Positions 36,371 to 47,097 of a stretch of 64,000 nucleotides of DNA are shown here, in pieces. Position numbers and translations under genes: made by a program. The notes under the pieces are model-generated. The model had not been told where the DNA came from, did no database searches, and saw only the letters and a program-made list of their open reading frames with translations. Every line of letters starts with the position of its first letter. Position 1 is the stretch's first letter. This DNA comes from Paracyclopina nana (taxonomy: Eukaryota > Arthropoda > Copepoda > Cyclopoida > Cyclopettidae), in assembly GCA_019096065.1 (NCBI GenBank), contig JAGUCH010000003.1, forward strand, positions 1,860,001 to 1,924,000, read 5' to 3'.

Positions 36371-37400
36371 TTACAAAAAATAAAGATAATTTGATGCAGT
36401 TTCCGAAAATGTAAAAAAAAATGATTTTCTGACTTTGCTTTGCTGAGATAATGCCAAAATTCGGGCAATTACCGCTGAGACCTTAGTGTGCTTGTTGTGT
36501 GCCAACATGAAAGTTGCTTTAAAAAATACAAAGAATTGATATTCGGCTTCCACTATTTAACATAAAATAAAGATAATTTGATGCAGTTTCCGAAAATGAT
36601 AACTGAATAATTTTCTGATTTTGTTTTCCTGAGATAATGCCAAAATTCGGGTATTATGGCTGAGACCGTAGTGTGCTTGTTGTGGGCCAACATGAAAGTT
36701 GCTTTTAAAAATACAAAGAATTAATATTCGGCTTCCACTATTTAACATAAAATAAAGATAATTTGATGCAGTTTCTGAAAATGAAAACTGAATAATTTTC
36801 TGATTTTGCTTTGCTGAGATAATGCCAAAATTCGGGTATTATGGCTGAGACCGTAGTGTGCTTGTTGCGTGCCAACATGAAAGTTGCTTTTAAAAATACA
36901 AAGAATTAAAATTCGGCTTTCACTATTGACATAAAATAAACATAATTTAATGCAGCTTCCGAAAATGTAAACTGAATAATTTTCTGACTTTGCTTTGTTC
37001 AGATAATGCCAAACTTCGGGCAATTACCGCTGAGACCGTAGTCTGCTTGTTGTGTGCCAACATGAAAGTTTCTTTTAAAAATACAAAGAATTAAAATTCG
37101 GCTTTCACTATTTAACATAAAATAAAGATAATTTGATGCAGTTTCAGAAAATGTAAAAAAATAATTTTCTGACTTTGCTTTGCTGAGATATTGCAAAAAT
37201 TCGGGCAATTACCTCTGAGACCTTTGTGCGCTTGTTGTGTGCCAACATGAAAATTGCTTTTAAAAATTATAAAGAATTAAAATTTGGCTTTTGTTATTTA
37301 ACAAACAATAAAGATAATTTGATAATTTTGATAAATTTGAAACCTAACTTCCATTTTTGGACTTTGATTTGCTGAGATAATGCCAAAATTCGGGCAATTA
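36371..37400. repeat. Tandem units of about 186 bp in the left arm
   Basis: Six imperfect copies, recognised by AAATAAAGATAATTTGATGC near 36380, 36568, 36751, 36935, 37124 and 37310. Each includes CTGAGATAATGCCAAAATTC and GCCAACATGAAAGTTGCTTT. The right arm holds inverted copies at about 38560-39040, two of them adjacent with the same period. Confidence 0.8.
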
Positions 37401-38066
37401 ATCCAATGTTGCTAAAGTATCACACAACCCAAGCACACAATGGCTCACAATGGCCCACAATGGCACACAATGATGGCACATAATGGCACACAACGGCACA
37501 CAATGGCCCACAATGGCACACAATGGCACACAATGGCCCACAATGGCACACAATGATGGCACACAATGGCACACAATAATGGCACACAATGGCACACAAT
37601 GGCACACAATGGCACACAATGGCACACAACGGCACACAATGGCCCACAATGGCAGTAATTGCCCAACTTTTTGCATTATCTCAGCAAAGCAAAGTCAGAA
37701 AATTGATTTGTTTACATTTTCAGAATTAAATTTGCACAAAAAAGTCACAAGAGTGGTCACAAGAGCAGTCGCAAAAGTGGTCTTAAAAGTGTGCTATTAG
37801 TTTGCCATCATTGTGAGCCATTGTGATCCATTGTTTGCCTTTGTGTGCCATTGTGTGCCATTGTGTGTCTTTGTGTGTCATTGTGTGCCGTTGTGTGGTA
37901 TTGTGTGCCGTTGTGTGCCATTGTGTGCCATTGTGTGCCATCATTGTGTGCCATTGTGTGCTTTATTTGTTAACAACAATTGATTTAGCTGTAATTGCTT
38001 GAATTTGTGCATTATCTCAGCAAAGCAAAATCAGAAAAATAATTTGAAAACATTTTTGGAAACTGA

Positions 38067-38640
38067 ATCAAATTATTATTACTTTAGTTACATAGTGAAA
38101 GCCAAATTTTAATTCTTTGTTGTGTGCCATTGTGTGCCTTTGTGTGCCATTGTGGGCCGTTGTGTGCCATTGTGTGTCTTTGTGTGCCATTGTGGGCCAT
38201 TGTGTGCCATCATTGTGGGCCATTGTGTGCTTTATTTGTTAACAACAATTGCTTTTGCTGTAATTGCCTGAATTTTTGCATTATCTCAGCAAAGCAAAGT
38301 AAGAAAAATAATTTGTTTACATTTTTGGAAATTTTCAGAAAAATAATTTGAAAACATTTTTGGAAACTGAATCAAATTATTATTACTTTAGTTACATAGT
38401 GAAAGCCAAATTTTAATTCTTTGTTGTGTGCCATTGTGTGCCTTTGTGTGCCATTGTGGGCCGTTGTGTGCCATTGTGTGTCTTTGTGTGCCATTGTGGG
38501 CCATTGTGTGCCATCATTGTGGGCCATTGTGTGCTTTATTTGTTAACAACAATTGCTTTTGCTGTAATTGCCTGAATTTTTGCATTATCTCAGCAAAGCA
38601 AAGTAAGAAAAATAATTTGTTTACATTTTTGGAAACTGCA
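38067..38640. repeat. Direct duplication of about 304 bp in the right arm
   Basis: The block containing TTGTGTGCCTTTGTGTGCCA through AACAACAATTGCTTTTGCTG occurs twice with the copies offset by 304 bp (38124 and 38428) and is nearly identical, so this duplication is recent. Confidence 0.8.
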
Positions 38641-39264
38641 TCAAATTATCTTTATTTTATGTTTCATAGTGAAAGCCAAATTTTAATTCCTTTTATTTTT
38701 AAAAGCAACTTTCATGTTGGCACACAACAAGCACACAAAGGTCGTAGCAGTAATTGCCCGAATTTTTGCATTATCTCAGCAAAGCAAAGTAAGAAAAATA
38801 ATTTGTTTACATTTTTGGAAACTGCATCAAATTATCTTTATTTTATGTTTCATAGTGAAAGCCAAATTTTAATTCCTTTTATTTTTAAAAGCAACTTTCA
38901 TGTTGGCACACAACAAGCACACAAAGGTCGTAGCAGTAATTGCCCGAATTTTTGCATTATCTCAGCAAAGCAAAGTCAGAAAATTGATTTGTTTACATTT
39001 TTGGAAACTGCATCAAATTATCTTTATCTTTATTAAATAGTGAAAGCCATTGTGTGCTATTGTGTGCCGATATGTGCCATCATTGTGCGCAAATGTGTGC
39101 TTTTTTTGTTAACAACAATTGAAACAATTGATCTAGCTGTAATTGCTGCAATTTTGGTATTATCTCACCAAGGCAATGTCAGTAAATTAAATAGCTCAAA
39201 TTAAGTTTTGTTAAATAAAATAAGCAAAATTGTAATTCCTTATATTTTTAATTAAAAAAGTACT

Positions 39265-39449
39265 TTTATATTTGGCACACATCTAAGCTAAAAACATGCA
39301 ACCACTTTCCAGCTTACTTTTATGAATCAATTATTTTTTTTCTAAATTTGATGTTTGCCTTTTAGTAATTGTGTGCCGGTTGTGTGCCTTGTGGGTGGTG
39401 TGGGCATTGTGTGCCAATTGTGGGCATTGTGTGCCTTTTAGTAGGAGCG
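39265..39449 (-). repeat. Right terminal inverted repeat of the foldback element
   Basis: Inverse partner of 34737-34930; see that entry for landmarks. The outermost three bases differ (CGC against GGG). Confidence 0.85.
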
Positions 39450-39715
39450 TTATTATTGATTTATGGCTGTACACTAGGAATTATTGGCTAGGCCCATCAT
39501 AATGTAGAAGTGAAGAGGATGTAGTATTTTCTCTACCGGTAACCGAAAATCCCTGGTTAGGTTTCAATTTCCAAATAGTTCTCAGTTTATTTCCCTACCA
39601 AGACGAAATGTAAACAAACACATTGGGAAAAAAATTAACCAGGGGAATTTTTTTCCCGGGAAAAAAAATCACCAGGCGTATTTCTTTCCCACAGAATTCA
39701 TAGTCTTGAGCAGCC

Positions 39716-40150
39716 ACGATGTGCGCGAGACGCTGCCGTGTGCGGGCGACGCCTCAAATTGCGGTCTTGGTCTTGGGCAGCCTCAATTTGCAGTTAAAGA
39801 CGTTGCCGGGTGCGGGAGACGCTGCCAGGGGCAGAAGACGCTGCCGGGGGCGGGAGACGCTGCCGGGAGCGGGAGCCTCAAATTGCGGTCTTGGTCTTGG
39901 GCAGCCTCAATTTGCAGTTAAAGACGTTGCCGGGGGTGGGAGACGCTGCCGGGAGCGGGAGCCTCTATTTGCCGTCTTGGTCTTGGGCAGCCTCAATTTG
40001 CAGTTAAAGACGTTGCCGGGTGTGGGAGAGGAACACTGCCGGGGGGCGGGAGACTCTGCCGGGTGCGGGAGACGCTGCCGGGTGCGGGAGACGCTGCCGG
40101 GTGCGGGAGACCCTGCCGGGTGCGGGAGTCACTCTGAGGTGCGGGAGTCT
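39716..40150. repeat. GC-rich minisatellite
   Basis: Three copies of TTGGTCTTGGGCAGCCTCAA plus TTTGCAGTTAAAGACGTTGC (about 39752, 39876 and 39962), interleaved with and followed by many copies of GCGGGAGACGCTGCCGGG-like units. Much more GC-rich than the rest of the window. Confidence 0.85.
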
Positions 40151-40432
40151 TGGCTTTCCAATTTTACATCACATCACTGGTTAAAAAAGTGCAATGGCGT
40201 CATTTGGCGGTGATTCTAACTTCTTACTGAGTTTCAGTATTCAGCTAGAAGCCAGTAGAGTGCTGAATTTTGATGAGTCAGTGGGCAGTGGCCACTGGCC
40301 ACAGACCAGCCAGGCAAGCGCGAGTTGAGTTAGGTCACTTTAAAATAGATCGAAATATTAAGTCGAGCTTGTCTTGGAATTTCAACCAACCTGGGATTTT
40401 AGGTTACTGTTAGAGAAAAATGAATCCCTACC

Positions 40433-40612
40433 ACCCTCAGCAAGAGTTAGACCCCTCGAAAAATCCCTGAGAGGTCGGGAAAAATTTGAGAACCGAGCAA
40501 CTATTTTTCATCCGAGCGAAGCGAGGAAATGAAAAATGTGCGAGGTTCTCAAATTTTTCCCGACCTCTCAGGGATTTTTCTTGGGGTCTAACTTTTGCTG
40601 AGGCAGTAGGGA
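40433..40612. repeat. Hairpin module of the composite repeat
   Basis: Near-perfect palindrome of about 180 bp: CCCTACCACCCTCAGCAAGA on the left pairs with the inverse on the right; loop around GAGCGAAGCGAGGAAATG. The same hairpin is at 62408-62597. Confidence 0.85.
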
Positions 40613-41412
40613 ACTATTATTCTCTCGTGTCATTTTTTTGCCCCTAACTTTCACCATTGCGATTATGAAATTTTGGCATAACACTCATTTGAATTTGCTG
40701 ATTTATGCAAGGGAGGAAGAGAACTTTTGAGGAGAACATTCCAGAGAGAATCTTCGTTGAATGAGCCCATAAAGCACCATTAGAAAACAGTCACGCCAAT
40801 GTCCCCTAGTGTGAGATTTCACCATCACCAACAAAAGGTTTTGAGGAAGACTGCCATTGCCCAATCTCGAAGTTGGCATTGGCTACGTGGATAATCCACA
40901 CCATTCTCAAAATTCATGCCTTCCATTGTTCAAAAGCAGATTTAACTAAATTAACCAGTTCAGCTAGGTTTAATGGAGCCAGCTCGATTACTCATACTGC
41001 ACATTCACTATAAAAAAGCACAAAACCGAAAAACTGAGCAATTTTTTCAAAGATGCTATAACTTAATATTGCATCAGTAGAACAAAACATATAGCCTTCT
41101 ATTCTATTAGCATTATTTATACACTGAAGACAATTATGGTAGGGATGCACCCTTGATGTACCTAAACCAGTGTGGGAAAGGAAAATTTATTGCATTTATG
41201 ACAGCCAAGCCGAAAGAATGTGAAGATGGCTTTGCGGTGGACACCAAAAAAGGCGCGCGCGCACGCGTCACCAAAGAGTCATGAGCAATGGTCGTCTTTC
41301 TCCAGTGTGAGATTGACGGCAAAAAGTGCACCATCATTTGTAGCTGAGCTTCACCTTAGCATAATGCAACGATTAGTGTCAAAAAAATTGCTTAAAGGCG
41401 AAAGTGCGGAAC
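40613..41412. other. Intergenic, 5' flank of the secreted-protein gene
   Basis: About 800 bp with no supported gene. It precedes the orphan secreted-protein start codon at 41413. A short GCGCGCGCAC tract lies near 41257. Confidence 0.4.
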
Positions 41413-42344
41413 ATGGTTGATATTAACAAGGTTAACTCAAGCCTACAGAGAATTCTAGTTCTATTTGTGCTTTGCACTTCACTTGTCACAAGCCAAGAAG
41501 GTAAACTACTTGCTTATTATGATTTATTTCAAAATCAAAGAAATGCATTATTGAAAAATCACCCATTGTTGCACAAATAGCAAAGTACGTTCTTTCTTTT
41601 TAGAGCCATCAGAGACGTGCACAAGGATCGAAAAGATTATTGACGATCATGTGACGAAAATTCCATTTCTGATTGACAAAGCTTTGACGACAGCCCAAGA
41701 CAAGCTTCGTAAGAATGTGAAAAGACAGCACTCGTATGGATATGCTCTGGCTTTCTCTCTCCTCCTTGACGTAGGGTGAGTAGTAGCTCTTTTGTTTACA
41801 TTACGCGTAGCGTGACCTGCTAAGCAGTTGCGCAACCTTTATGCAGTATGCAAATCACGCAACCTCTCTCATTTACAGTGGCAATGCGTGGGTATTTGGA
41901 AGGACCCCTGGCAACATATGGGGAACAGATCCCTCACGCTTTGACAATATTTTCTCTGACCTGAATAACTTTGGGTCCAATTCGGCCGACGCAGTGGCCT
42001 TCTTTTTCGGCCTTGATCATCCGGAATTCCTCGACCAGTGCAACTCAAGGCCAAGAGACTTTTACCGAGCCCTTGACTACTGGCGAGTGCTTACTCCAGA
42101 AACGATGAGTGCAGAGGATGCCATTTTGAACTTCACTGCTTTTTCCAACCTTATCAATACTGATATGGCCTGCATGCTACGGTTTGGTGATCAGTTCATC
42201 GAAATTGCCCGCGTTCGATGGGCTCTAAGCAATTTTTTCAAAGCCCTGGAAGTCCGCCTGGTCAATTGCGTCCTCGACAGCCTCAGCATTAAAAAGCACA
42301 AGCGCTTGAAAAAGAGGCAATCTGAGGGCTTCAGACGAAAGTGA
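41413..42344 (+). CDS. Orphan secreted protein with cleavable signal peptide
   Basis: Three exons, 41413-41500, 41604-41775 and 41879-42344, phases 1 and 2, give 241 residues. The first 28 residues end in a hydrophobic run followed by a small-residue cleavage site (ILVLFVLCTSLVTSQ), a clear signal peptide. The mature part has a few cysteines (SETCTRIEK, LDQCNSRPRDF, DMACMLRF, VNCVLD), a central Asn/Asp/Phe-rich stretch (GNIWGTDPSRFDNIF), and a very basic C-terminus (KKHKRLKKRQ..FRRK). No family recognised. The even cysteine spacing would allow disulfides in an extracellular or luminal setting. The basic tail might be proteolytically removed. Exon structure and phases make this a real gene in my view. 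Confidence 0.7.
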
Positions 42345-42678
42345 AAGTGTCAACTTCTTAAATTAGCTATTTTGACTGTTGATGTTGTAAATTTAAAAAA
42401 AATCCCCAATTTTGGACATACTATCGATTATTTAGCTACTAGGCCAATTGGGATTATGTGCCTACTTATACCTGAAATTACTAATTAGAAGCTGACATGA
42501 TTGAAGTATCCCTGTCATGTGTATCGCTTGAATTATCCTAGATCCTCTGATGTTCAATTACGCTCAGCTTTCAAACTAAAATTCACTTGATCTCGCCCTC
42601 TAAGCCTTGAGATAACGAATTTTTGCTTGATCACTCGAGGTTGGGCCCTTGGTGGGCAAGGAGGTTGGTGTGGTGAAA
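42345..42678. other. Spacer between secreted-protein gene and cyclase gene
   Basis: 334 bp with no gene; it must carry the 3' UTR of the upstream gene and the promoter of the cyclase. Confidence 0.5.
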
Positions 42679-45600
42679 ATGGCGGACTTGCTCAAAAACT
42701 GGTAAATTCTTACAAGCTAGTGTATTTATTGTAATACATTCAATTTTTGTGCTACATCTACTACACAAGGAAACCCAATAATTCAATCAGCCCACAAATT
42801 GCTCTGGCTGAGGAGAGTTTTGCTTCCCAATCCACATTTCCAGAGGTGGACATTGGACCTAAAACTGCATCAAATAATAGCTCAGCTAACAATTCCCATT
42901 GCGACTCGGATCTCACAGATTCTCGGGTCAGCATCACGTTTTTGGGCAGAAACATCAGGTCCAAAGGGGGAATGTACGCGTACAAAGTATCCATATTCCT
43001 CCTACCTCTGTTGCCAACATTGCTGTTGGTGGTTCAAACTGGACTCGAATTTAAGCCTCTCATCACTGAAGCTCAACTGGTCAACGATCTGGAAGTTCAA
43101 GTGAGTCAATCGTTTATTGCTCATTACATCATTGGTGCAATTGTCAGATCAGTGCAAAAAAACCTCTCGATAATGGAGAGCACATGCTTCTTCATGGCAT
43201 CTCCTTTGCTCATGATCAGCGCCATAATTAAGCCATCAATCACGAGCAATTGAACTATAATCATGGGAGGAATTCTTTCTTGAGTGATTTCCGCCAAAGG
43301 ATTGAGTAGCCCAGAGAAGAAGGCAAAGAGCAGAAGGAACAGAAATAGGATTCGGTTGTAAAAAATGGAGTCCTCTTCTCCTCCTCCGGATTCTGGATTG
43401 CTGAAGAATAGCTTCAATCTTTCTAGTAGCGTTGATCCACCAGCATATTTTAGGTGTTTCAACTCCACGTAAACATGGAGCAGAACATGGCTTAGTAGCA
43501 TAATGAAAACAGCCACATAAGCAGACTTTGAAGTTTGGGTGAGAGCCGTCAGTCGTTGGCCAGTGATGGCCTTAAAAATCATAATGTCCTCAATATTGCT
43601 AATGAAGACAAATTCCATGATGGTGAGCACAAGGGATGAGAAGAACGAAATGGCCTGGATCATTTTCACGAGTTCTTGATCCGTGTTATTCATTTCAAGC
43701 ACATTATACCACGCAATGCTCACAAATCGAACGATGGCCAGGAAAATCATAGCTATAGCATTGTGAGTCACATTTTGCACGTAGAGAAAGCTCACAACTT
43801 TGGCAAATGCTGAGCCCCATTCAAAGTTACTCGATGCCAAAGCAAAGGCAACTGTCATATGCCAAGTGAGAATCACGTGGTTATTCACGACGAGGATCAG
43901 AGTTTTGTCGTACAACGTTTGCATTCCGGTGGGCTTTTTCTTCAGAAACGAAGCAAATACGAAGGCGCAAGCTGTGTAGAATGCCGAAGAAATGCAAGCA
44001 GTTGTGAGCAAAATCATCTCCAATGTAGGATCTTGCTATGGGGAAATGCTTTCATGTACTAGTGATGAAACAGCCTCTCTCTCTTTATTAAAAACTCACT
44101 TGGCAGCAATCATGCATCCTTAAGTAGCTTTGCTTTCCAAGGTTACCTTGCAAGACCTCGCGTAGCATAATGGTACAATGCAATGCTGAGCTGAAAGCAC
44201 ACGTACGTTTTCTTCGTATTTTATGATCAATACATTTTTAATGAGTTCTTTTCATTGGCAAATTAGCTGCAGTTTTCCTTACCCTAGTCTTCCTATTGCT
44301 CTTATGTCATCGTTTTCTGCCAAATAGCTTCCGAATTAATTGAGTAAAGGAGCTCCATTTTATTATAGTGCTTCCTCAGTCAAGGAAGCCAATCAACTAG
44401 ATGAGGTGCTCAAAAAAATATTGATTTCTTCAATACAGATGAAGGACGCGAAAGACTTGACCAACTTGGCAGCCAAATTGCAAGATGAGAGGTACAACAT
44501 CATTTTCACCATGCTCGCAAGTGAAAATATCTCGGCTGGAAACTACCAGTAATGTTCTATCTTTTTGCATTGCTATAGCTTGCTATAATGAAAATTGCAA
44601 TTATTCAAAAACACATCCAGATTCTATGACTTGTACGAAGAAGCGGTTTCCAAAACGGATAGAGCCATTTTCCAACTCGACCCTTGGAGAGACTCAATCC
44701 CCTTGAAGGTGTTTGCTTCCAAAGTCCGTTTTCAAATTCGGCTCGATGACATGAGAACGAAAGCAGTCAAAGACAACTCTGCCTCACTAGACGAAGTCCT
44801 GGATTTCTTCAACAGTGCAATCGATGCCATTTTGACCCAATACATTTTGGAAATCAAAGCTACCAAAGGCTCAACGACTTGGAAGTATTGTCAGCACAAT
44901 TTAAATTAGTTTCAATTAATGGTGTAAGCGAATTTCAGAGATATGGTGACCTACAAAAATGTCCTTAGAGCTGTGGACAACATTGGCAAGAATGTAGCTT
45001 ACGTCATCAAATACTACTACAATGGGCACCTCAGTAATCGAGATATGGAGAAGTATCTGAGCTCGCAAATTCTGGCCATCGAATACATCAACCAAGCAGC
45101 AAACTTCTCACCGAAAATCCGCAAGTTGCTCATGTCTGTCAGGGACAATGACAACTACAAAAACTTGGTTATTATGTACTACTTTCCATTTCATTTGTAA
45201 TTGCATAAATTTGGAGATTTGGGCATTTTCCTTCAGATGGAATGATGTTGAGGATGAATTCACTACTGTGGACCAATCCAACAAAACTGAAGTGGAAACT
45301 TGGATTGGAAGGCTCAGTCAAGCCACAATTAACTACATTGATGATTTAAGAAACATTCAGCAAGAACAACTGCTCTTGATTCAGTAACTATTTAAAAACA
45401 TAAAGATTCATTTCCTGCCTCTATTCACATCAGCTAATGTTTTAATCAGGAAATTGCAATTCCTCATGTTGAGCTCTTGCTCTCTTTAATTTCAGACACA
45501 GCACTGCTGATGATGTCATCACATCCATGTCGAGGGTTTACAAATCTTTTGGAGTAATTATTTTCGTTCTGGTCGTATCTGTGTTGGCCTTTTATGTGAA

Positions 45601-46815
45601 TAGGCATGTGGCCGCAGCAGCAGAGGTTAATTGTTAACTGCAGGGTGTTTAAAGCATAATCTGTAATCGGGTAATTATTCCAGACTTTCTTGACGGTTTT
45701 GGCTCGGAGGAGTAAGCAGATTTACAAGCAACAAAGAAACTCAGAGAGCCTGGTGACGAGGCTGTTACCATTATCGGTGGCAACTCAGCTGAAAGAAAAC
45801 CAAGTAAGACAATTTAATGGTAGAAATATGCATCAGTACCTAATTACATCAACAGAAAGTATCGTACACCTACGATGCTGCCACAGTGCTATTCTGCAAT
45901 TTATTTGGATTCTCTTACTACGCCAAATTCTGGGACCCAATGGATGTAAGCTACAAAAAAACATCTTGAAGAAAGAGAAGCGTTGTATAAATTCTATTCC
46001 TAGTTATTCCGAGTTCTAAATGACATCAACATTGCTTTCGATGTCCTAATCACAAACTTTGACGCTTTCAAAGTGGAAGCTGTCAATGACCAATACATGG
46101 TTGTATCGGGCGTACCAAAAATAAATGGTAAGCCTTTGTTGCTTGGAAGCGCAACAACTGAGCTAAGCTAACGAGCAACCTCGATTCTTCTATAAAGGAA
46201 ACAGACATGCTGATGAAATTGCACGGTTGTCCCTCACGCTGTTGACTTCGATAAAAAGCATGAGAGACAGATCAACTCGATTCCCCCGAATTTACCTACG
46301 CATTGGCATCCATTCGGGAAATACAGTTGCAGGAGTTGTGGGCACCAAAATGCCTCGATTTTGCCTATTTGGAGACACTATCAACCTCGGTAACATGTCA
46401 AGCATGCAATGATGAAGTAGAAAGGCTATCATGAATTATTATTTTAGCTTCAAGAATGGAAACTTCTGGTGAGCCAGGGAAAATTCAAATAAGTTCAACG
46501 ACCAAGGCCCTGTTGGATTTAACTGAAGCAGACAATTACTTGGTTGAACCTCGGGGCTCAATAAGCATTAAGGTGAAATATACTATAAAAAGAAATTCCT
46601 TCGCCAAGGTCAGCATGAATAATTCATTGGGCCCTCCTGGTGATTACTGATTAGTGTGCTCGAAAAAACCGGCCTGAAGTTATGCACCATTTAAAAATAT
46701 CAGCTTTGAAAAGCTTCCCTTTTTTTAGGGCAAAGGAGAGGTGGAGACTTTCTGGTTGACTGGGAGAAAAGAACAAATAGTTGTCAAGCAAAATAAAATA
46801 TTAATGCACTGCTAG
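42679..46815 (+). CDS. Membrane guanylyl cyclase with NIT-like extracellular region; one metal Asp replaced
   Basis: Thirteen exons: 42679-42701, 42770-43100, 44385-44548, 44621-44884, 44939-45175, 45237-45383, 45496-45625, 45684-45803, 45856-45945, 46004-46127, 46198-46389, 46448-46572, 46729-46815; 677 residues, all in phase. Layout: short cytosolic N-terminus, TM1 (KVSIFLLPLLPTLLLVV), an all-helical extracellular region like the nitrate/nitrite-sensing NIT fold (about 105-400), TM2 (VIIFVLVVSVLAFYV, about 409-423), a short HNOBA-like linker (RLLPLSVATQLKE), then the class III catalytic domain. It keeps guanine-specifying Glu527 and Cys599 (FCLFGDT), Asp531, Asn606 and Arg610, but the first metal Asp is Asn487 (LFCNLFGF). 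The acceptor at 44384|44385 is the least certain junction. AATAAA follows at 46864. Confidence 0.85.
43124..44117 (-). CDS. Orphan 7TM receptor gene nested in the cyclase intron
   Basis: Exon 44100-44117 (MHDCCQ) joined through GTGAGT and CATAG to 43124-44035 gives 309 residues; the second exon alone already encodes seven hydrophobic segments: ILLTTACISSAFYTACAFV, LILVVNNHVILTWHMTVAFA, NAIAMIFLAIVRFVSIAW (an IVRF in the DRY position), ISFFSSLVLTIMEFVFI, YVAVFIMLLSHVLLHVYV, ILFLFLLLFAFFSGLL and IIVQLLVIDGLIMALIM. The whole gene lies between cyclase exons 2 and 3 on the opposite strand; its stop is only 23 bp from the cyclase donor. Ligand and family unknown; a divergent rhodopsin-like receptor is the best description. 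The tiny first exon is tentative. Without it, translation could begin at Met 44017. Confidence 0.7.
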
Positions 46816-46863
46816 TTTCAATGTTGTACTGTGACAAAGGCAGACTTTTTGGAAGAGTTACTC

Positions 46864-46869
46864 AATAAA
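46864..46869 (+). promoter_or_regulatory. Poly(A) signal of the cyclase gene
   Basis: AATAAA 48 bp after the cyclase stop codon. Confidence 0.7.
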
Positions 46870-47065
46870 ACCCAAGCAGCAATTCAAACATATCAGTATA
46901 GTAAAAGAAAAACTATTGAAATGTCAAGTGCATGTACCCTTGATGTTGTAATATACCTGAGAGCACATGGTGGGAAGAAAACTACTTGGTAAGTGAATAG
47001 GGAATTTGGAGGAAATCGAGGTTGCCTGAGTGGTTCAAGTGAAACTTGCGATTCAGCCTGATTGT

Positions 47066-47071
47066 TTTATT
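47066..47071 (-). promoter_or_regulatory. Poly(A) signal of the acidic repeat protein
   Basis: AATAAA on the minus strand 26 bp after the stop codon at 47098. It lies 200 bp from the cyclase poly(A) signal, which faces it. Confidence 0.65.
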
Positions 47072-47097
47072 GCGCAAAAAACATTGAAGATGATCTG

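Larger units (their letters stand above)
34737..39449. mobile_element. 4.7-kb foldback transposon with tandem-repeat arms
   Basis: Begins GGGTCCTACTAAAAGGCACAC and ends with the near-inverse; the outer about 190 bp of both ends match as inverted repeats (left ...AGCTTAGAAATGTGCC, right the same inverted). It is flanked by TTATTATT at 34729-34736 and 39450-39457, an 8-bp target duplication. The left arm is made of GGCACACAAT(G) arrays and six units of about 186 bp; the right arm carries the same modules inverted, so the whole is one giant palindrome turning near 37.7 kb. Long repeat-filled inverted arms and little or no coding content are the hallmark of foldback elements (Drosophila FB and Galileo). 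No transposase is seen; the long ORFs are translations of the 10-mer. It sits 300 bp behind the PLC beta stop codon. Confidence 0.85.
39528..40612 (+). mobile_element. Composite interspersed repeat, copy 1
   Basis: Structure: an inverted module (TTTTCTCTACCGGTAACCG at 39528 and its inverse, ACTGTTAGAGAAAA, near 40425) around a GC-rich minisatellite, followed directly by a 180-bp hairpin (40433-40612) whose arms are CCCTGAGAGGTCGGGAAAAA and its inverse. The second copy at 62408-63352 in opposite orientation has the same module order and the same junction (GAATCCCTACC), so module and hairpin move as one unit. No coding sequence. Confidence 0.7.

Noticed and set aside
37398..39036. ORFs in the right arm of the foldback element, including a 202-residue one at 38428
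   Set aside because: Made of inverted repeat units; the apparent protein repeats follow the DNA repeat period and have no domain.
44150..44206. tRNA-like stretch GCGTAGCATAATGGTACAAT
   Set aside because: Only a box A-like string; no box B, no stems.
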